This document shows, piece after piece, positions 9,868 through 22,500 of a DNA stretch of 64,000 nucleotides (position 1 is its first letter; the number at the start of each line of letters is the position of its first letter). A program made the position numbers and the translations under genes. The DNA is from Ampelomyces quisqualis (Eukaryota; Ascomycota; Dothideomycetes; Pleosporales; Phaeosphaeriaceae). A model generated the notes under the pieces. The model was not told where the DNA came from and ran no database searches. It saw only the letters and a program-made list of their open reading frames with translations. The stretch lies in contig JAGTXZ010000024.1 of the NCBI GenBank assembly GCA_018398575.1, forward strand, positions 124,001-188,000, in the 5' to 3' direction.

Positions 9868-12159
9868 CTAGGCCCACTCCATCTCGGAAACACTTTCGTA
9901 TATCTCTTCCGTGTCGTGTCCGGCCTCAATAGAGTTTGCAGGAATGTCTTGCTCCATGAGATCGCTTTCTGCTCCAGAGCTGCTACTTTCAGGACGATCG
10001 TCTGAGTGATCCATTTCGTTCCTTTGCAAAGCAGCATAAGCATTTGTACCTCGAGTCCGTAGCTCCACCTCATTTCTGGACCTCGCTCGCTGTCTCCTGG
10101 GCTGCTCGCTTGATGAAGCATTACTATGGTTATCAGGAGTGGAGTCAGCGCGTACGGCATGATCCCCATACCTGGCTGGCATAGGGCTTGGTGGCTTCCG
10201 GTTTGCGAGCATGCTGGCAGCCATAACCGGTCTTTTGCACGTTTCCCACGGCATTTTGTATTCCAGTAACTGTCTCCAGTCATAAGGTGCTGTTGTGACT
10301 CGCTCGTCCGGCTCAGGGTCGTTATCAAGCCTAACTTTCACTTTGTCCGACTCATCCTTCTCGGTAGGCTGCATGCCGAGCATACTCCAGAGCGCAGCCT
10401 CCTCTTGCCGGCTTGCTTCTTGGTCGAAAGCCTCGAGAGTTGTGAGGCCATGCAGAAGGCCTTCACCCATCGATTCAAGCGGGACACTTGCATATCTACC
10501 TGCGACGTTTCTTGGCTGCCATGCGTGACCTCCGGTTGGCGGCTCGTCATCTGCAAAACGCTCGAGGCCTTCAATACTCTCGTCTTCCTCGTCATCAGTC
10601 GTGTTTGTACGTTCACTCCCCCTCTCAGAGTCTGACAAAGTGAGACTATGCATGGGCAATGGAGTGCCACTACGTGTTGCTCGTGACCTGAAGTTATCAG
10701 GCTCGACCGATGTCGCTGCTTCGGATGCTGATCGCTCTTTTGGTGTTGTTGTTATACTCAGAACACGTTCTACTTCACTCCAAGACATCTCCCTAGTCCG
10801 CCTGCCAGTCGAAGTGGTCTCTGAATCGAGGACCTTCAAGCCACATCGTCTGGGTACACCACGCCATCTTTCACTTCCATTCCGCGCCATGCCGAGCACA
10901 TCGATAGCAGACTTGGCGTCCCTTACTTTAACCAAGGGGAGTATGCCCTTATCCTTGCGAAGACGCTGCGCCCTGAGTCTTGAAGTAGCCTGTATTATGG
11001 CCGATTGTACCAAACGTTTCGTAACAGAAACCACTAGTCTGTGGAAATCGCTGAAAGCGGTGCGGTACATGACAGGCTCTGTAGCGAGTTCGGACGTGTA
11101 TGTTGACCAATGAGGCCAAGGCGATGGCAGGTCGGAGGAGCGATTCATGAAGATTCCTTTGGAAAAGGTGAGCATCATGCCCGGATCGAGCAACTTTGCT
11201 TCTGGCATTGCTTCAAGGATCGAAGGATCGGTCTGTTCGCGTTTCACTGTTGCATCTTCGCCTCCACATTCCTTTGGGATGGTAAAGGTGGTTTCATTCG
11301 AGACCGGTGGGTTCTTTGGATACACACAGTCGGCGTTGGATTTTGCACAACTGGTGCAAGGCATCTTGCGATCGCACTTTATCTTTCGCTTCTTACAAAG
11401 CGCGCAAGCACTGCCGGGGTCAGCGGATTATGACAGGTTATAAGAAGTTATGAAGACCTACCCAGCGACTCCGCTGCCACACTTCTTGAAGTCGCGTGTG
11501 GGCGTATGAGAACCAGGCGTCGGCTGAGCAATGCCATTGACAGCATCCTCAATCTTTTCGCATATCAGAGGCGTGATCAGCCAGTAGTCGCCGTACCGCT
11601 CTTGCTCCTGCGTAGCCTCGAGCCTCTCCTGGTACCAAGCAAGCGCGTCGGCTGCTTCGTCGAGCTGAGAGCTGCACGGGCCGCCGATCTCGATAGCAGC
11701 GGAGATGTCGCGAAGTGTCACCTTCGCGTCACCCTGCTTTGCGGCCGTATTTTGCAACAGGATGAGAAAGTCGCGTGCCTCGGTCTCGGTCTTGGTGGCT
11801 ATTGCTCTTGCGATGCCTGGCAGGTCGTCCTTGCCCAGCCGCGCGAGCGCAGCAAAGAAAGTGGCCTGCTCTGCTGGTGACCATAGTACTGACCCAACCT
11901 GATTGGTGTAGTGCTGCACCGAATCGTCTACGTGAAAGCGCGAGGCTGCGTGTGCCACATGCTCATTGAATAGAAGGCGATACTCATTGTTGTAGTGGAT
12001 TTCCACTCGGCGCTTGCGGAGCAGATGGTGTTTGCGGCGTTGGGTGTGGTCGAGTGAGCCTATGCGTCGTCGCTTACGAGGGCTCTCAGACGTGCTGGAG
12101 CGACGACGTGGAGGACTAGGCGTGGAAATGTCGGTGCCATCCTCATAATCGGCGCTCAT
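9868..12159 (-). CDS. RNA polymerase I initiation factor Rrn5-like protein with SANT and Zn(II)2Cys6 domains
   Basis: Two exons, 12159-11462 and 11410-9868, joined by a 51-base intron, give 746 residues. The N-terminus is basic and Ser-rich. Residues about 60-130 hold YRLLFNEHV and a SANT/Myb-like domain (VLWSPAEQATFFAAL...IARAIATKTETEARDFL) typical of Rrn5, a subunit of the upstream activation factor for rDNA transcription. Directly after the intron comes a Zn(II)2Cys6 cluster with spacing C-x2-C-x6-C-x5-C-x2-C-x6-C (CALC, KKRKIKC, then CTSC). The long C-terminal part includes MSWSEVERVLS and acidic Ser-rich stretches. The zinc-cluster exon has no start codon of its own, and the frame just upstream is closed by stops, so the two domains belong to one transcript. 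The Rrn5 assignment is by SANT context and is moderately sure. Confidence 0.7.
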
Positions 12160-12410
12160 TTTGGGGACGAGGCGCAGACGACAGGCTTGTTGAGCTCACG
12201 AGGGAGAGGTTGTGTACGTGCATCCTCTCCCGTGCGTACGCTGCAGCATGGTGGAGTGAATGGTCGAGTGCACGTGAAACCGGTAAAAAAACGGACGGAG
12301 TTAACCAAGGCGGGTCGCGGAGTTAAAACTAGTTCGTTAGCACAGCATCGTGACCTGTCCTGCCCATCATGCTTCCTGCACTCTGCTGCTGCACCACGTG
12401 ACCACGTCTC
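12160..12410. promoter_or_regulatory. Bidirectional promoter, Rrn5-like gene / IRC3
   Basis: Only 251 bases separate the two divergent start codons, so both promoters must share this space. No TATA element or obvious operator was found. Confidence 0.6.
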
Positions 12411-14520
12411 ATGTTCGCCCTCGCACGTCGCCATGCGCTGAGGACAGTAATGCGAGCGGGCACTGCGCCCGCCGTGTATAATGTAGCGTGCAGATGCGTG
12501 TCACGTGTCTCCACAACCACGGCCTCGGCGTCGGTAGCAGAGCTGTCGAGAAGACGGCCGCCGCAACAGCCCCCGCCACTGCCCACAATCCAGCTGCGCG
12601 AGTATCAGGAGGAATGCATCCGGGCAGTTCTCTCGTATCTCGACGCTGGCCACAAACGGCTAGGCATCTCGCTGGCCACAGGCTCCGGCAAGACGGTCAT
12701 CTTCACCCACCTAATTGAGCGCGTTCCCCCCACAGGCACTGCCTCGCAGACACTCATCCTCGCCCACCGGCGCGAGCTCGTCGAACAGGCGGCCCGTCAC
12801 TGTGCCCTTGCATATCCCGACAAGCATGTCGACATTGAGATGGGCGCCAACCAGGCCTCGGGGGCTGCTGACATCACCGTCGCCTCGATACAGAGCATCA
12901 CTTCTGGTGACCGCCTGCAAAAGTTCGACCCTGCGCGATACAAGCTTGTACTGGTCGACGAGGCACATCATATAGTCAGCCAGTCATACCTCGACGTTCT
13001 CGAGCATTTCGGCCTGCGGCATGCCGCCGACTGGAAAGCGACCAACCCCCCTGCTTTGGTCGGCGTCTCTGCCACCTTCTCGCGCTTCGATGGCAAGGCC
13101 CTCGGCGCGGTCATTGACCACATCGTATATCATCGGTACGAGGAACCCGCGACAGCATCACCCTATTGTGCCGCGCTAACTTTGCAGTGACTATGTTGAC
13201 ATGATTGAAGAAAATTGGCTGTCCGATGTTGTCTTCACCACTGTCGAAATGAAGACTGACTTGACCAAAGTAGCTGCGGGCGCCACTGGTGACTTCCAGG
13301 CTTCAGCGCTTTCCAAAGTCATAAACACTGAGGAGACCAACGAGCTCCTTGTGCAGACATGGACCACCAAGGCAAAGGGCCGTCATTCAACTCTGATCTT
13401 CTGCGTTGATACAAGTCACGTCACTAGCCTGACAGCAAAGTTCCGCGCGTACGGTATTGACGCTCAATTTGTCACCGGAGATACGCCTGCTAAGATCCGC
13501 AGCGCTAGGATCGACGCTTTTCGGAACACCGAGTTTCCTGTGCTTCTGAATTGTGGAGTCTTTACAGAGGGGACTGACATTCCAAATATCGACTGCGTGC
13601 TTCTGGCTCGACCGACCAAGTCGCGCAACCTGCTTGTTCAGATGATCGGTCGCGGCATGCGTCTGCACAAGGGCAAAGACAACTGTCATGTCATCGACAT
13701 GGTTGCAGCCTTGAGCAGTGGCGTTGTCTCTACGCCCACGTTGTTTGGACTAGACCCTGCCGAGATCGTAGAAAACGCAGATACTAAGAGTATGACTGCG
13801 CTCAAGGAGAGAAAAGAAATCCAACAGATGCGTGAAGAAGAAGCCGGGGAATTAACCACCAGGGCTATGCCGACCTTGCCGGGCACGATCACTTTCACAG
13901 ACTACGACTCAGTCCACGACCTCATAGCAGATACCTCGAGTGACCAATTGATACGGAACCTGAGTCCTTATGCCTGGGTGGGTGTGGGTGAAGGAAAGTT
14001 CGTGTTGTCGACAAACAGTGGTAATTACCTGATCATAGAGCCCCCTGAAACAGAAGATGGTAGCTTCAGGGCCCGATACTACTGGAGACTCCCGGCCGAT
14101 ATGAAGGTGAAAAGTCCATATGGCACACCACGCCTTGTTGCAAAGAGCGAGTCGTTCGAGCACATTGTCCACGCCGCAGACACATATGCGTCGGAGGTCT
14201 TCGAGCACATGTGGATCGCGAAGAATCAACCATGGCGCAGAAGCCGTGCTTCGCAGGCTCAGGTGGATGCTCTCAACAAGAGCAGGCCCAAGGAAGATCA
14301 ACTCAAACCTGAAGATCTAAGCAAGGGCAAGGCAGGTGATATGATCACAAGATTGAAACATGGTCTCAAGGGTCGATTCGAAAAAGCGGCTGTGAGGAAC
14401 AGAGGCGAGAATCGTGTGAAAGAACGCGCGTATACGTTGAAGCAACGACTTCAAGGTCGAGTTGAAGTCGGACCACTCGAGCAACGAGGCCAAACTTTGA
14501 AAGAGAAGTTGCTTGGGTGA
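12411..14520 (+). CDS. IRC3: Mitochondrial DEAD/DEAH-box (SF2) helicase Irc3
   Basis: Exons 12411-13135 and 13188-14520 give 685 residues. The N-terminus is Arg/Ala-rich without acids (MFALARRHALRTVMRAG), a typical mitochondrial presequence. Motifs in order: Q-like REYQEECI, Walker A ATGSGKT near residue 90, Ib-like VASIQSI, Walker B DEAH near 183, motif III VSATFSRFDG, then in RecA2 FCVDTSHV, VTGDTP, FTEGTDIPNIDCVLLARPT and motif VI QMIGRGMR. This matches Irc3, a double-stranded DNA-dependent ATPase that remodels branched mitochondrial DNA. The intron splits an Arg codon, giving YHRDYVDM. The C-terminal about 150 residues are basic and carry imperfect repeats of the type LKxRLxGRxE. Confidence 0.9.
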
Positions 14521-15576
14521 TGTGGCTGGCGAAAAGATTACAGTACATCTGGGTGTCATCCGACAAGAATTCAAATCCCTACAATATGATACCTCATTAT
14601 CGTACATGGCATCGCTGCTCACTGTTGGTTCTGGACCGACTTGAAACGCGCGACCGATCCAACGTCGCCGATTTGGAAGAGCAGCCCGGTAGACCTTCAG
14701 TGGGCGATGGCTGCAAATCGTCGGTGCAATGGCTAAATCCCCGCGTAGCAAACTCGGACGATAGTAACACAACGGCTTCGCCCTAGAAGCACTAGATGAC
14801 GCAGAGACTCTAGTGGTAGTGTCTAGTAGTACTGCGCGGGAACCGCATGTCGCAAGAGTAGCATGGTCGGGTCATCAAGCTGTTCAAGTACCAACTGTCA
14901 ACTGTTACTTACGCTGCTCAAAGACATATACACTCCCACACGCCATCTGAACTCGGTCCAGCCAAGAACGCTGTCTCGCTTGCAGGGCCTAGCACTACAA
15001 ATCTTATTGCACGTGCGCCTTCGCCACTTCTATCTACACGCTAAGCCTGAAACAGCGCTAAAGATAAGGTTGCATATCAGGCCAGACCAGCGTATGGAAT
15101 TCGAGGTTATTTGGGCTCGACACACGGTTTCTACTACGAGCATCTTGCTAGGATCATGATGGCATGCGGCAATTGACAGGTTCTCCACAGTAACGATGAG
15201 TTTTCCGCGGATCAAGGCTTCCAGGCTGACGTTGACTGTGCTTCTCCGCCATCTACAAGTGCCACGGTGAAGAAGATGACAAGGATCCATGTGGCTTTGC
15301 GCCGCAGTGCAGAAGAACGATCCGGCTACTCATTTGAAGATCGATAAGTCTTTGCGGGCTCAAGTCTGGAGAATAGTTCGAAATCATACCGCTTTTACTC
15401 GAGTTTACTTTGGCCGGCTTTCCGACTCTTTCGTCATCACGAGATCTTTCGGACCCCAGCGGTGCAGCTGATATTTCCTACTACCCGTCCTCGATAGCAC
15501 GCGCTGATAGACTGTACGACTTTTGAACCCCTTTTGTTGGTCTCCCTCCGATCAAGCATCTACAATTCTGCCTGCC
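14521..15576 (+). promoter_or_regulatory. niaD upstream region with GATA-factor sites
   Basis: This roughly 1 kb region precedes nitrate reductase. It holds several matches to the AreA/NIT2 consensus HGATAR: CGATAG 14759, AGATAA 15062, CGATAA 15342, CGATAG 15492 and TGATAG 15505, plus CTATCT near 15030 in the reverse sense. AreA-type GATA factors activate nitrate genes when ammonium and glutamine are scarce. No exact NirA site (CTCCGHGG) was found here; TCCGCGGAT near 15204 is only a near match. Confidence 0.5.
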
Positions 15577-18456
15577 ATGAGCCTTGCAGTACAGCAGTCC
15601 GCAGGAGTTCTCATGTCAACTTCTTATCAGCATCAACCACAAGCATATGCGGCTCCAAAATCAGCACAACTGCCGCCAACGCCGCCTGAGACGGTCGTTG
15701 AGGATGACAATAAATCCATTGCCTCTACTTCAGAACCAGACTTCCCTCTTCCACCAACAAGTAACCCTCCTAAAGAGATATTGGATGTCGATAAACCTAC
15801 CCCAGATGCACACGTACCTCGCGATCCACGATTGATAAGACTAACGGGCGTACACCCGTTCAATGTCGAGGCCCCGTTGACCGATCTGTTCAATGAAGGC
15901 TTCTTGACAACCCCAGAATTGTTCTACGTCAGGAACCATGGTGCTGTACCGGAAGTACAAGATTCGGAGTGTTTGGACTGGGAGTTCTCGGTAGAAGGGT
16001 GAGCACAGACTGATTGTTATCACTAATTCGTGGCTGACGTTCGACCAGACTTGTGGCAAATCCGTTGAAGATCACGCTACGGCAACTGTTGGAGGAGTAC
16101 GAAAACGTGACATATCCTGTCACCCTGGTCTGTGCTGGTAACAGACGAAAAGAGCAGAATGCTGTCAGAAAGAGTAAAGGGTTTTCGTGGGGTCCAGCAG
16201 GAGTATCGACCGCCTTGTTTACTGGTGTGGTGATGAAGGACATAATGGAGCGCGCAAAGCCCCTCAGGCGTGCAAAATATGTCTGCATGGAGGGTGCGGA
16301 TAAGCTGGTAAGCCTGTCCAATCTCCGGGGTCGAGCGCGTATCTAACATTGAGCGCAGCCCAATGGCTACTACGGCACTTCGGTAAAACTGAATTGGGCG
16401 ATGGATCCGAACCGTGGTATCATGCTTGCTTACGGTATGAATGGTGAAATGCTACGGCCTGATCATGGCAAGCCGCTCAGAGCTGTCATCCCTGGACAAA
16501 TCGGCGGAAGAAGTGTGAAATGGTTGAAAAGGCTAATCGTGACGGCTGAACCGAGCGACAACTGGTATCACATTTACGACAATCGTGTATTACCGTAAGT
16601 GTATTAGCAGCCCACACATTATAATCCGATACTAATAAGACGAAGAACAACCGTCGACCCGGATGAAGCTGCCAAGAACGCCAACTGGTGGATGGACGAC
16701 CGTTATGCTATCTACGATCTAAGCCCCAATTCGGCCATTGCCTATCCGGCACACAACGAGACACTTGAAATCGAATCAGCAGCAAAGACTTACAAAGTCC
16801 AAGGGTACGCGTACAGTGGCGGCGGACGCCGTGTCACTCGATGCGAAATCTCACTAGACAAGGGAAAGTCATGGCGACTTGCCAACATTGACTACGCAGA
16901 GGACAAGTACCGAGCATATGAAGACCGAAAGCTCTTCGGTGGTCGTCTTGATATGGACTGGCGCGAGACGTGCTTTTGCTGGTGTTTCTGGAACCTGGAC
17001 ATTGCTATTGCCGAACTCGGAGAGACCAGCGACGTTGTCGTGAGAGTCATGGACGAGGCAATGTGCGTGCAGCCTCGTGACATGTACTGGAGTGTATTGG
17101 GTATGATGAACAATCCTTGGTTTCGGATAGCTATCCACAAAGAGGCCAACACACTCAGATTTGAGCATCCAACACAACCGGCGCTCATGCCTGGTGGGTG
17201 GATGGAGAGAGTCAAAAAATCTGGCGGCAACTTGACAAACGGATACTGGGGAGAGACTATCAATGGGGAAGAGCCAGATCATGCCATCATCGAAGACGTG
17301 AAGGAGATTAAGATGACCAAGGACGGCGTACATAAGGAGATTTCCATTGATGAATTGCGGAAGCACAATACTGCCGAAAGCCCTTGGCTCGTGGTTAATG
17401 GCGAGGTGTATGATGGCACTGCCTTTCTCGAGGGGCACCCTGGTGGTGCGCAGAGTATCGTTAGCGCTGCAGGTCTTGATGCCTCGGACGAATTCATGGC
17501 GATACGTAAGTAAAGCTTTGCCGAATTCCATCAAAATTGGCACTAACAGCATATCAGACAGCGAGACTGCCAAAGCAATGATGCCAGACTACCACATCGG
17601 CAGTCTCGACGAAAAATCTCGTAAAGTGCTAGCCGAGGGTGAACCCGTCAATGAATCCAACGAACCACGTCCCGTCTTCCTAGACTCTCGAATCTGGAAC
17701 AAAGCATTCCTTCACGCAAAGACACCGGTATCACCAGACACACGCATATTCACCTTCAAGCTAGACCACGAGTCACAAACCCTCGGCCTCCCCACCGGCC
17801 AACATCTAATGATCCGCCTCCGCGACCCCGTCACCCGCGAAGCCATCATCCGCTCCTACACGCCCATTTCGCAAGCCACAAAAACAGGCTTCGTCGACGT
17901 CCTGATCAAAATCTACGCCGACTCGCATGCGAAAGTCGGCGGGAAAATGACCACCGCGCTCGACGCTATCCCTGTAGGGCATTGGGTAGACATGAAGGGC
18001 CCAATAGGCAAATTCGAATACCTAGGCCAAGGGCGCTGCACGGTGAATGGCAAGAAACGACACGTCAAGAAATTCCACATGGTCTGCGGAGGCAGCGGCA
18101 TCACGCCCATCTTCCAGGTCTTGCGCGCTGTCATGCAGGATCAAGATGATTCTACGCATTGCACTCTTGTCAATGGGAATCGCTCGGTTGAAGATATCTT
18201 GTGCCGAGAACAGCTCGATTGCTTTGCGAGGGAAAATCCGCACAGGTTGGAGTTGGTGTATACCCTGACCCAAGGACCTGTGGAGTGGGAGGGTTTGAAG
18301 GGCAGGATTGGGAAGGCGTTGCTGCGGGAATATTGTGGCATGGTGCCGGGTGAGGATAGTTTGGTACTGATTTGTGGGCCTGAGGCGCTGGAGAAGAGCA
18401 CGCATAAGGCGTTGAATGAGATGGGTTGGAGGGACGAGGATTTGATGTTCTTTTAG
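15577..18456 (+). CDS. niaD: Nitrate reductase [NAD(P)H]
   Basis: Five exons: 15577-15998, 16049-16307, 16359-16594, 16646-17505 and 17558-18456, giving 891 residues, the usual family length. It reduces nitrate to nitrite in the cytosol. The molybdopterin domain has the Mo-ligand Cys in TLVCAGNRRKEQN (about residue 169). The dimerisation domain follows. The cytochrome b5 domain has haem ligands His570 (EGHPGGA) and His593 (MAIHSET); the His593 codon is split by intron 4. The FAD domain has RSYTPIS, the NAD(P)H domain CGGSGITP and CGPEAL, and the chain ends DLMFF. ATG 15577 gives the normal length; the open frame upstream lacks an ATG. The gene sits tandem to nitrite reductase, with GATA sites upstream. 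Confidence 0.97.
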
Positions 18457-19036
18457 TCGGATTTTGGCCTTGTATATTTATGGGGCAGAGGTTCGAGATC
18501 AGGCACATGCTAGGAGATCATGTGACTCCTAGGCGTAGAACTATATAACGAGGCCTATTCTCTGCTTAACTCGATACTCAATACAATCAACGTTCCCTCA
18601 TAAGCTTCTGTTTAACAGTGTAGCACGAGAGGCTTGTGGAGGGAGGCATTGTTTTGCGTATGAATGTGGGGGGTTTTAAAAAAAACATGATTCATGGTAG
18701 GTAGTACCGTAGATATAGACAAAGGTCATGGTACATTATTGGGCTTGATTTTGCGATTATACCTTCAACGCTCAGATATCGGGGTACAACCTCCGCGCTG
18801 CATCTTTCCACCTTATCGCTCACATGACATTCTTCTTCTTCTCCTGCCCTAAAAACCTATCGCCAACCACCGTGACATATATGCGCAAGTCTGACGCCCT
18901 GCATCAGCATCTCCGTGACACTCCTTCCACGCGATAAGCCCCCAGTCTAGCCCGTCTTGGCGCCGCGATCTCCCTCGCTTGCTTATCAGGATCGTCTCCA
19001 CAATCCTCACCCGTCCTGGATCCACCCGTTGTCTTT

Positions 19037-19044
19037 CCACGGAG
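19037..19044 (-). promoter_or_regulatory. NirA/NIT4-type binding site
   Basis: CCACGGAG on the plus strand is CTCCGTGG on the minus strand, an exact match to the Aspergillus NirA consensus CTCCGHGG. It lies 548 bases before the niiA start. NirA is the pathway-specific nitrate activator. Confidence 0.55.
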
Positions 19045-19293
19045 AAGTACTTGCACAGGAACAAATGGTAGCTGATATGAATCGTCAACGCGCTGATTCG
19101 GCACTTGGGCGGTCGGACTACCGGTACAGCCGCTGACGACAGGCCCAGATCGCTGGACAGCTACCTCCTCCGCTGTGGTGTATCTCCGTTACTGGCCGCA
19201 GGCTACTGGCTATTGGACATGATGCTTGTATCGATGCAGCATGTTGCTTTATCTCTCGGGTGGCTGGAAGTGTGGTTACGCGAGAAGTCATGT

Positions 19294-19301
19294 CCACGGA
19301 G
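19294..19301 (-). promoter_or_regulatory. NirA/NIT4-type binding site
   Basis: A second exact CTCCGTGG (minus strand), 291 bases before the niiA start. Two exact 8-base matches in 1.1 kb upstream of a nitrate gene are unlikely to be chance. Confidence 0.6.
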
Positions 19302-19591
19302 ATGTGCAGCAAGCTGGAGCGTTCGACCGTTCGGCCCATCACCTCTGGGCGGTGGGTAGTTTGACTATTCTTTTTTCTTTCTTCCGATTGACCATCTGAG
19401 CATTGCTTCCGTATTCACACCTTGCACACGGAGAAAGCGAACACTTTGTTGTGGTTTGCTGCGTATATATCGATTCCTATACTTTCGTCTGCTTCTGGAG
19501 AGCAGTACTTTTTAGGGACACACATTGCGTACGCGTGCATGTTTGCCACTACATCAGGCTCAAGTACTCAACAGCCACGCTCACTTGCGCA

Positions 19592-22500
19592 ATGGCGGAA
19601 CCTGTACCGATCGTCACGCAAGGTATAGAACCTACATCTGGAGAATCACATTCGCCGCCTGGAGAACACCATGTCTCAGCAACTTGGGGGTCAAAAGATG
19701 GCAACATATCGAATGCGGAATGGAACGATCCAGAGGCTAATAAGCTTCCTGAGAAGGTAGCAGAACTAGAGAAGAAGGGCGAGATCAATGGCAATGGCGA
19801 GCGGAAGAAGATTGTCGTCGTAGGCTTAGGAATGGTGGGCATTGCGTTCATGTACGTACTGTGGGTCCAGCAGATGAAGCTTCAAACTGACGTAATCTCA
19901 GCGAGAAATTAATGAAATACGACGTAAAAAGGCGAGAATACGATGTTGTAGTCATTGGCGAGGAAAAGCACCTGGCGTACAACCGCGTTGGATTGACGAG
20001 TTTCTTCCAACATCGACAGGTTGAGAACTTATACCTAAACCCCAAAGAATGGGTAGGCGCACGCGACACCTGAAGTCTGCATTAGAGCTGATGTCTGCAG
20101 TACTCATCAATGCCGGAAGGATCATTGAATTACCACCTTAACACTATGGTAATCGAGATTGATTCAGATACAAAAACAATCAAGACGTCTTCAGGCGACA
20201 GTGTGCCGTACGATGTTTTGGTCCTTGCGACTGGCTCCAACGCCCTGCTCCCACGACATACACCTGGCCACGACGCAAAAGGTGTGTTCGTATATCGAAC
20301 TATTGAAGATCTCGAGAAACTCATCGATTTCGCATCGTCACGGAAAGGAACGACTGGCACCGTTGTTGGTGGAGGTCTGCTGGGTCTCGAAGCGGCGAAG
20401 GCAATGATGGATCTCGAAGACTTCGGCCAAGTGAAGCTTATCGAAAGGAATCGATGGGTCTTGTCAAGGCAACTCGACGGCGATGCAGGTGGCATGGTTG
20501 TCGAGCAAGTCCGAGCGCTTGGACTCGACGTCATGCTTAGCAAAAGAGTTGGAAAGATTCTGAAGAACGAGGAAAATTTTGTGACGGGGGTTGTGTTTGA
20601 AGATGGCGAGAAGATGGATTGTTCCTGCATATGCTTTGCCATTGGCATCAAATCCCGGGATGAACTGGCAAGGAAATCGGGGATCAAGTGTGCTGACCGT
20701 GGTGGAGGTATCGTGGTTTCTTCCGATCTCACGACTTCGAAACCAGACATCTATGCCATTGGCGAGTGCGCAAGCTGGGAGAACCAGACATTCGGTCTCA
20801 TTGCGCCGGGTGTAGAGCAAGCGGACGTACTGGCTTTCAACCTCACACAAGCCAAGGCACACGCACCACGGAAGTTCAAGAGTCCAGATTTGAGCACCAA
20901 GCTCAAGCTTCTTGGAGTCGAGGTAGCCAGTTTTGGCGACTTTTTTGCAGATCGAGATGGACCAAAGAACATGCCTGGTCGGCCACGCACGTCGAAGACA
21001 GAAACTGGCAGCACGAGAGACAAGGTCAAGCGCTTGACCGACGGACCTGCTTCTCCACCAGTCAAGGCGCTCACGTACAAGGATCCATTCCAGCAAATCT
21101 ACAAGAAGTACCTTTTTACGGTGGACGGAAAATATCTGTTGGGTGGCATGATGATCGGCGACACCAAAGACTATGTCAAGCTGGTGCCAATGGTGAAGAA
21201 CCAGAAGATGCTCGAGGTGCCGCCAAGCGAGCTCATAGTCGGAGCTCAGAAGGGTGATGACGATGGTTCCGATCTCTCCGACGACACGCAAATCTGCTCA
21301 TGTCACAATGTGACCAAGGGCGATGTCGTCAAAGCTGTCAAAGACGGAACATGCAAGAGCATTGGTGATGTCAAGTCTTGCACCAAGGCCGGAACAGGAT
21401 GCGGCGGTTGCATGCCACTCGTCCAGACGATTTTCAACAAGACCATGACTTCTATGGGCAACGAGGTCAAGAATCATTTATGCCCGCATTTCGAACACTC
21501 GCGAGCCGACTTGTTTAACATTATTTATGTCAAGAATCTGACAGACTTTGCGGCCGTTATGCAAGCGGCCGGCAAGGAGCCTGACTCCTTGGGCTGTGAA
21601 GCGTGCAAGCCGACGATTGGCAACATCGTTGCCTCGCTTTACAACAAGCATTTACTCGATGTCGACAAGAGAGGCCTTCAAGAAACCAACGACAGATTCC
21701 TGGCCAACATCCAGCGCAATGGGACATTCTCAGTTGTACCTCGCGTATCTGGTGGCGAAATCACACCAGAAAAGCTCATCATCATCGGCACGGTAGCAAA
21801 GAAATACAACCTCTACACCAAGATTACTGGTGGTCAACGAATCGACATGTTCGGCGCGCGAAAGCACGATCTACCTGATATCTGGCAGGGGCTGATTGAC
21901 GGCGGTATGGAATCAGGCCATGCCTACGCCAAATCACTACGCACAGTCAAGTCGTGTGTAGGAACTACATGGTGCCGGTTCGGCATCGGCGACAGCGTAG
22001 GCATGGCAGTGCGTCTAGAAGAACGCTACAAGTCGATCCGCGGACCGCACAAGATCAAGGGCGGCGTATCAGGTTGCGTGCGCGAGTGCGCCGAAGCACA
22101 AAACAAAGACTTTGGCCTCATCGCGACAGAAAAGGGCTTTAATATCTTCGTCGGGGGGAACGGCGGCGCGAAACCTCGCCACTCGGAACTCCTAGCCAAA
22201 GACGTCCCACCGGACGATGTAGTCCCCATCCTCGACCGCTATCTATCCTTCTACATCCGCACAGCCGACAAACTCCAACGCACAGCCCGCTGGATGGAGA
22301 ACCTACCCGGCGGCATCAAGTACCTGCAAGACGTCATCCTCAAGGACAAACTCGGCATCTGCGGCGACCTCGAAAAGCAAATGTCCGACCTCGTCGGCAC
22401 CTTTTTCTGCGAATGGACCCAAGTCCTCCAAGACCCGGCCAAACGCGCCTTGTTCAGCCAATTCGCAAACACACCCGACACCATGGTCGATACCATTGAG

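Larger units (their letters stand above)
18457..19591 (+). promoter_or_regulatory. niaD terminator / niiA promoter region
   Basis: The 1.1 kb between niaD and niiA holds two exact NirA-type sites (listed separately) and several GATA matches: TTATCG 18813, CTATCG 18858, CGATAA 18932, TTATCA about 18981 and TTATCT about 19250. Open frames in this stretch show no family features and the region is read here as regulatory. Confidence 0.6.

Noticed and set aside
18901..18920. Additional NirA-like sites (CTCCGTGA, CTCCGCGC, CTCCGCTG) in the niiA promoter
   Set aside because: They deviate from CTCCGHGG at the last positions; only the two exact matches were kept.
20464..21291. Long minus-strand open frames inside niiA (and similar ones inside UPF2, chitin synthase and KRE6-like)
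   Set aside because: They mirror the codon structure of strong plus or minus genes, lack domains, and overlap conserved coding sequence entirely.
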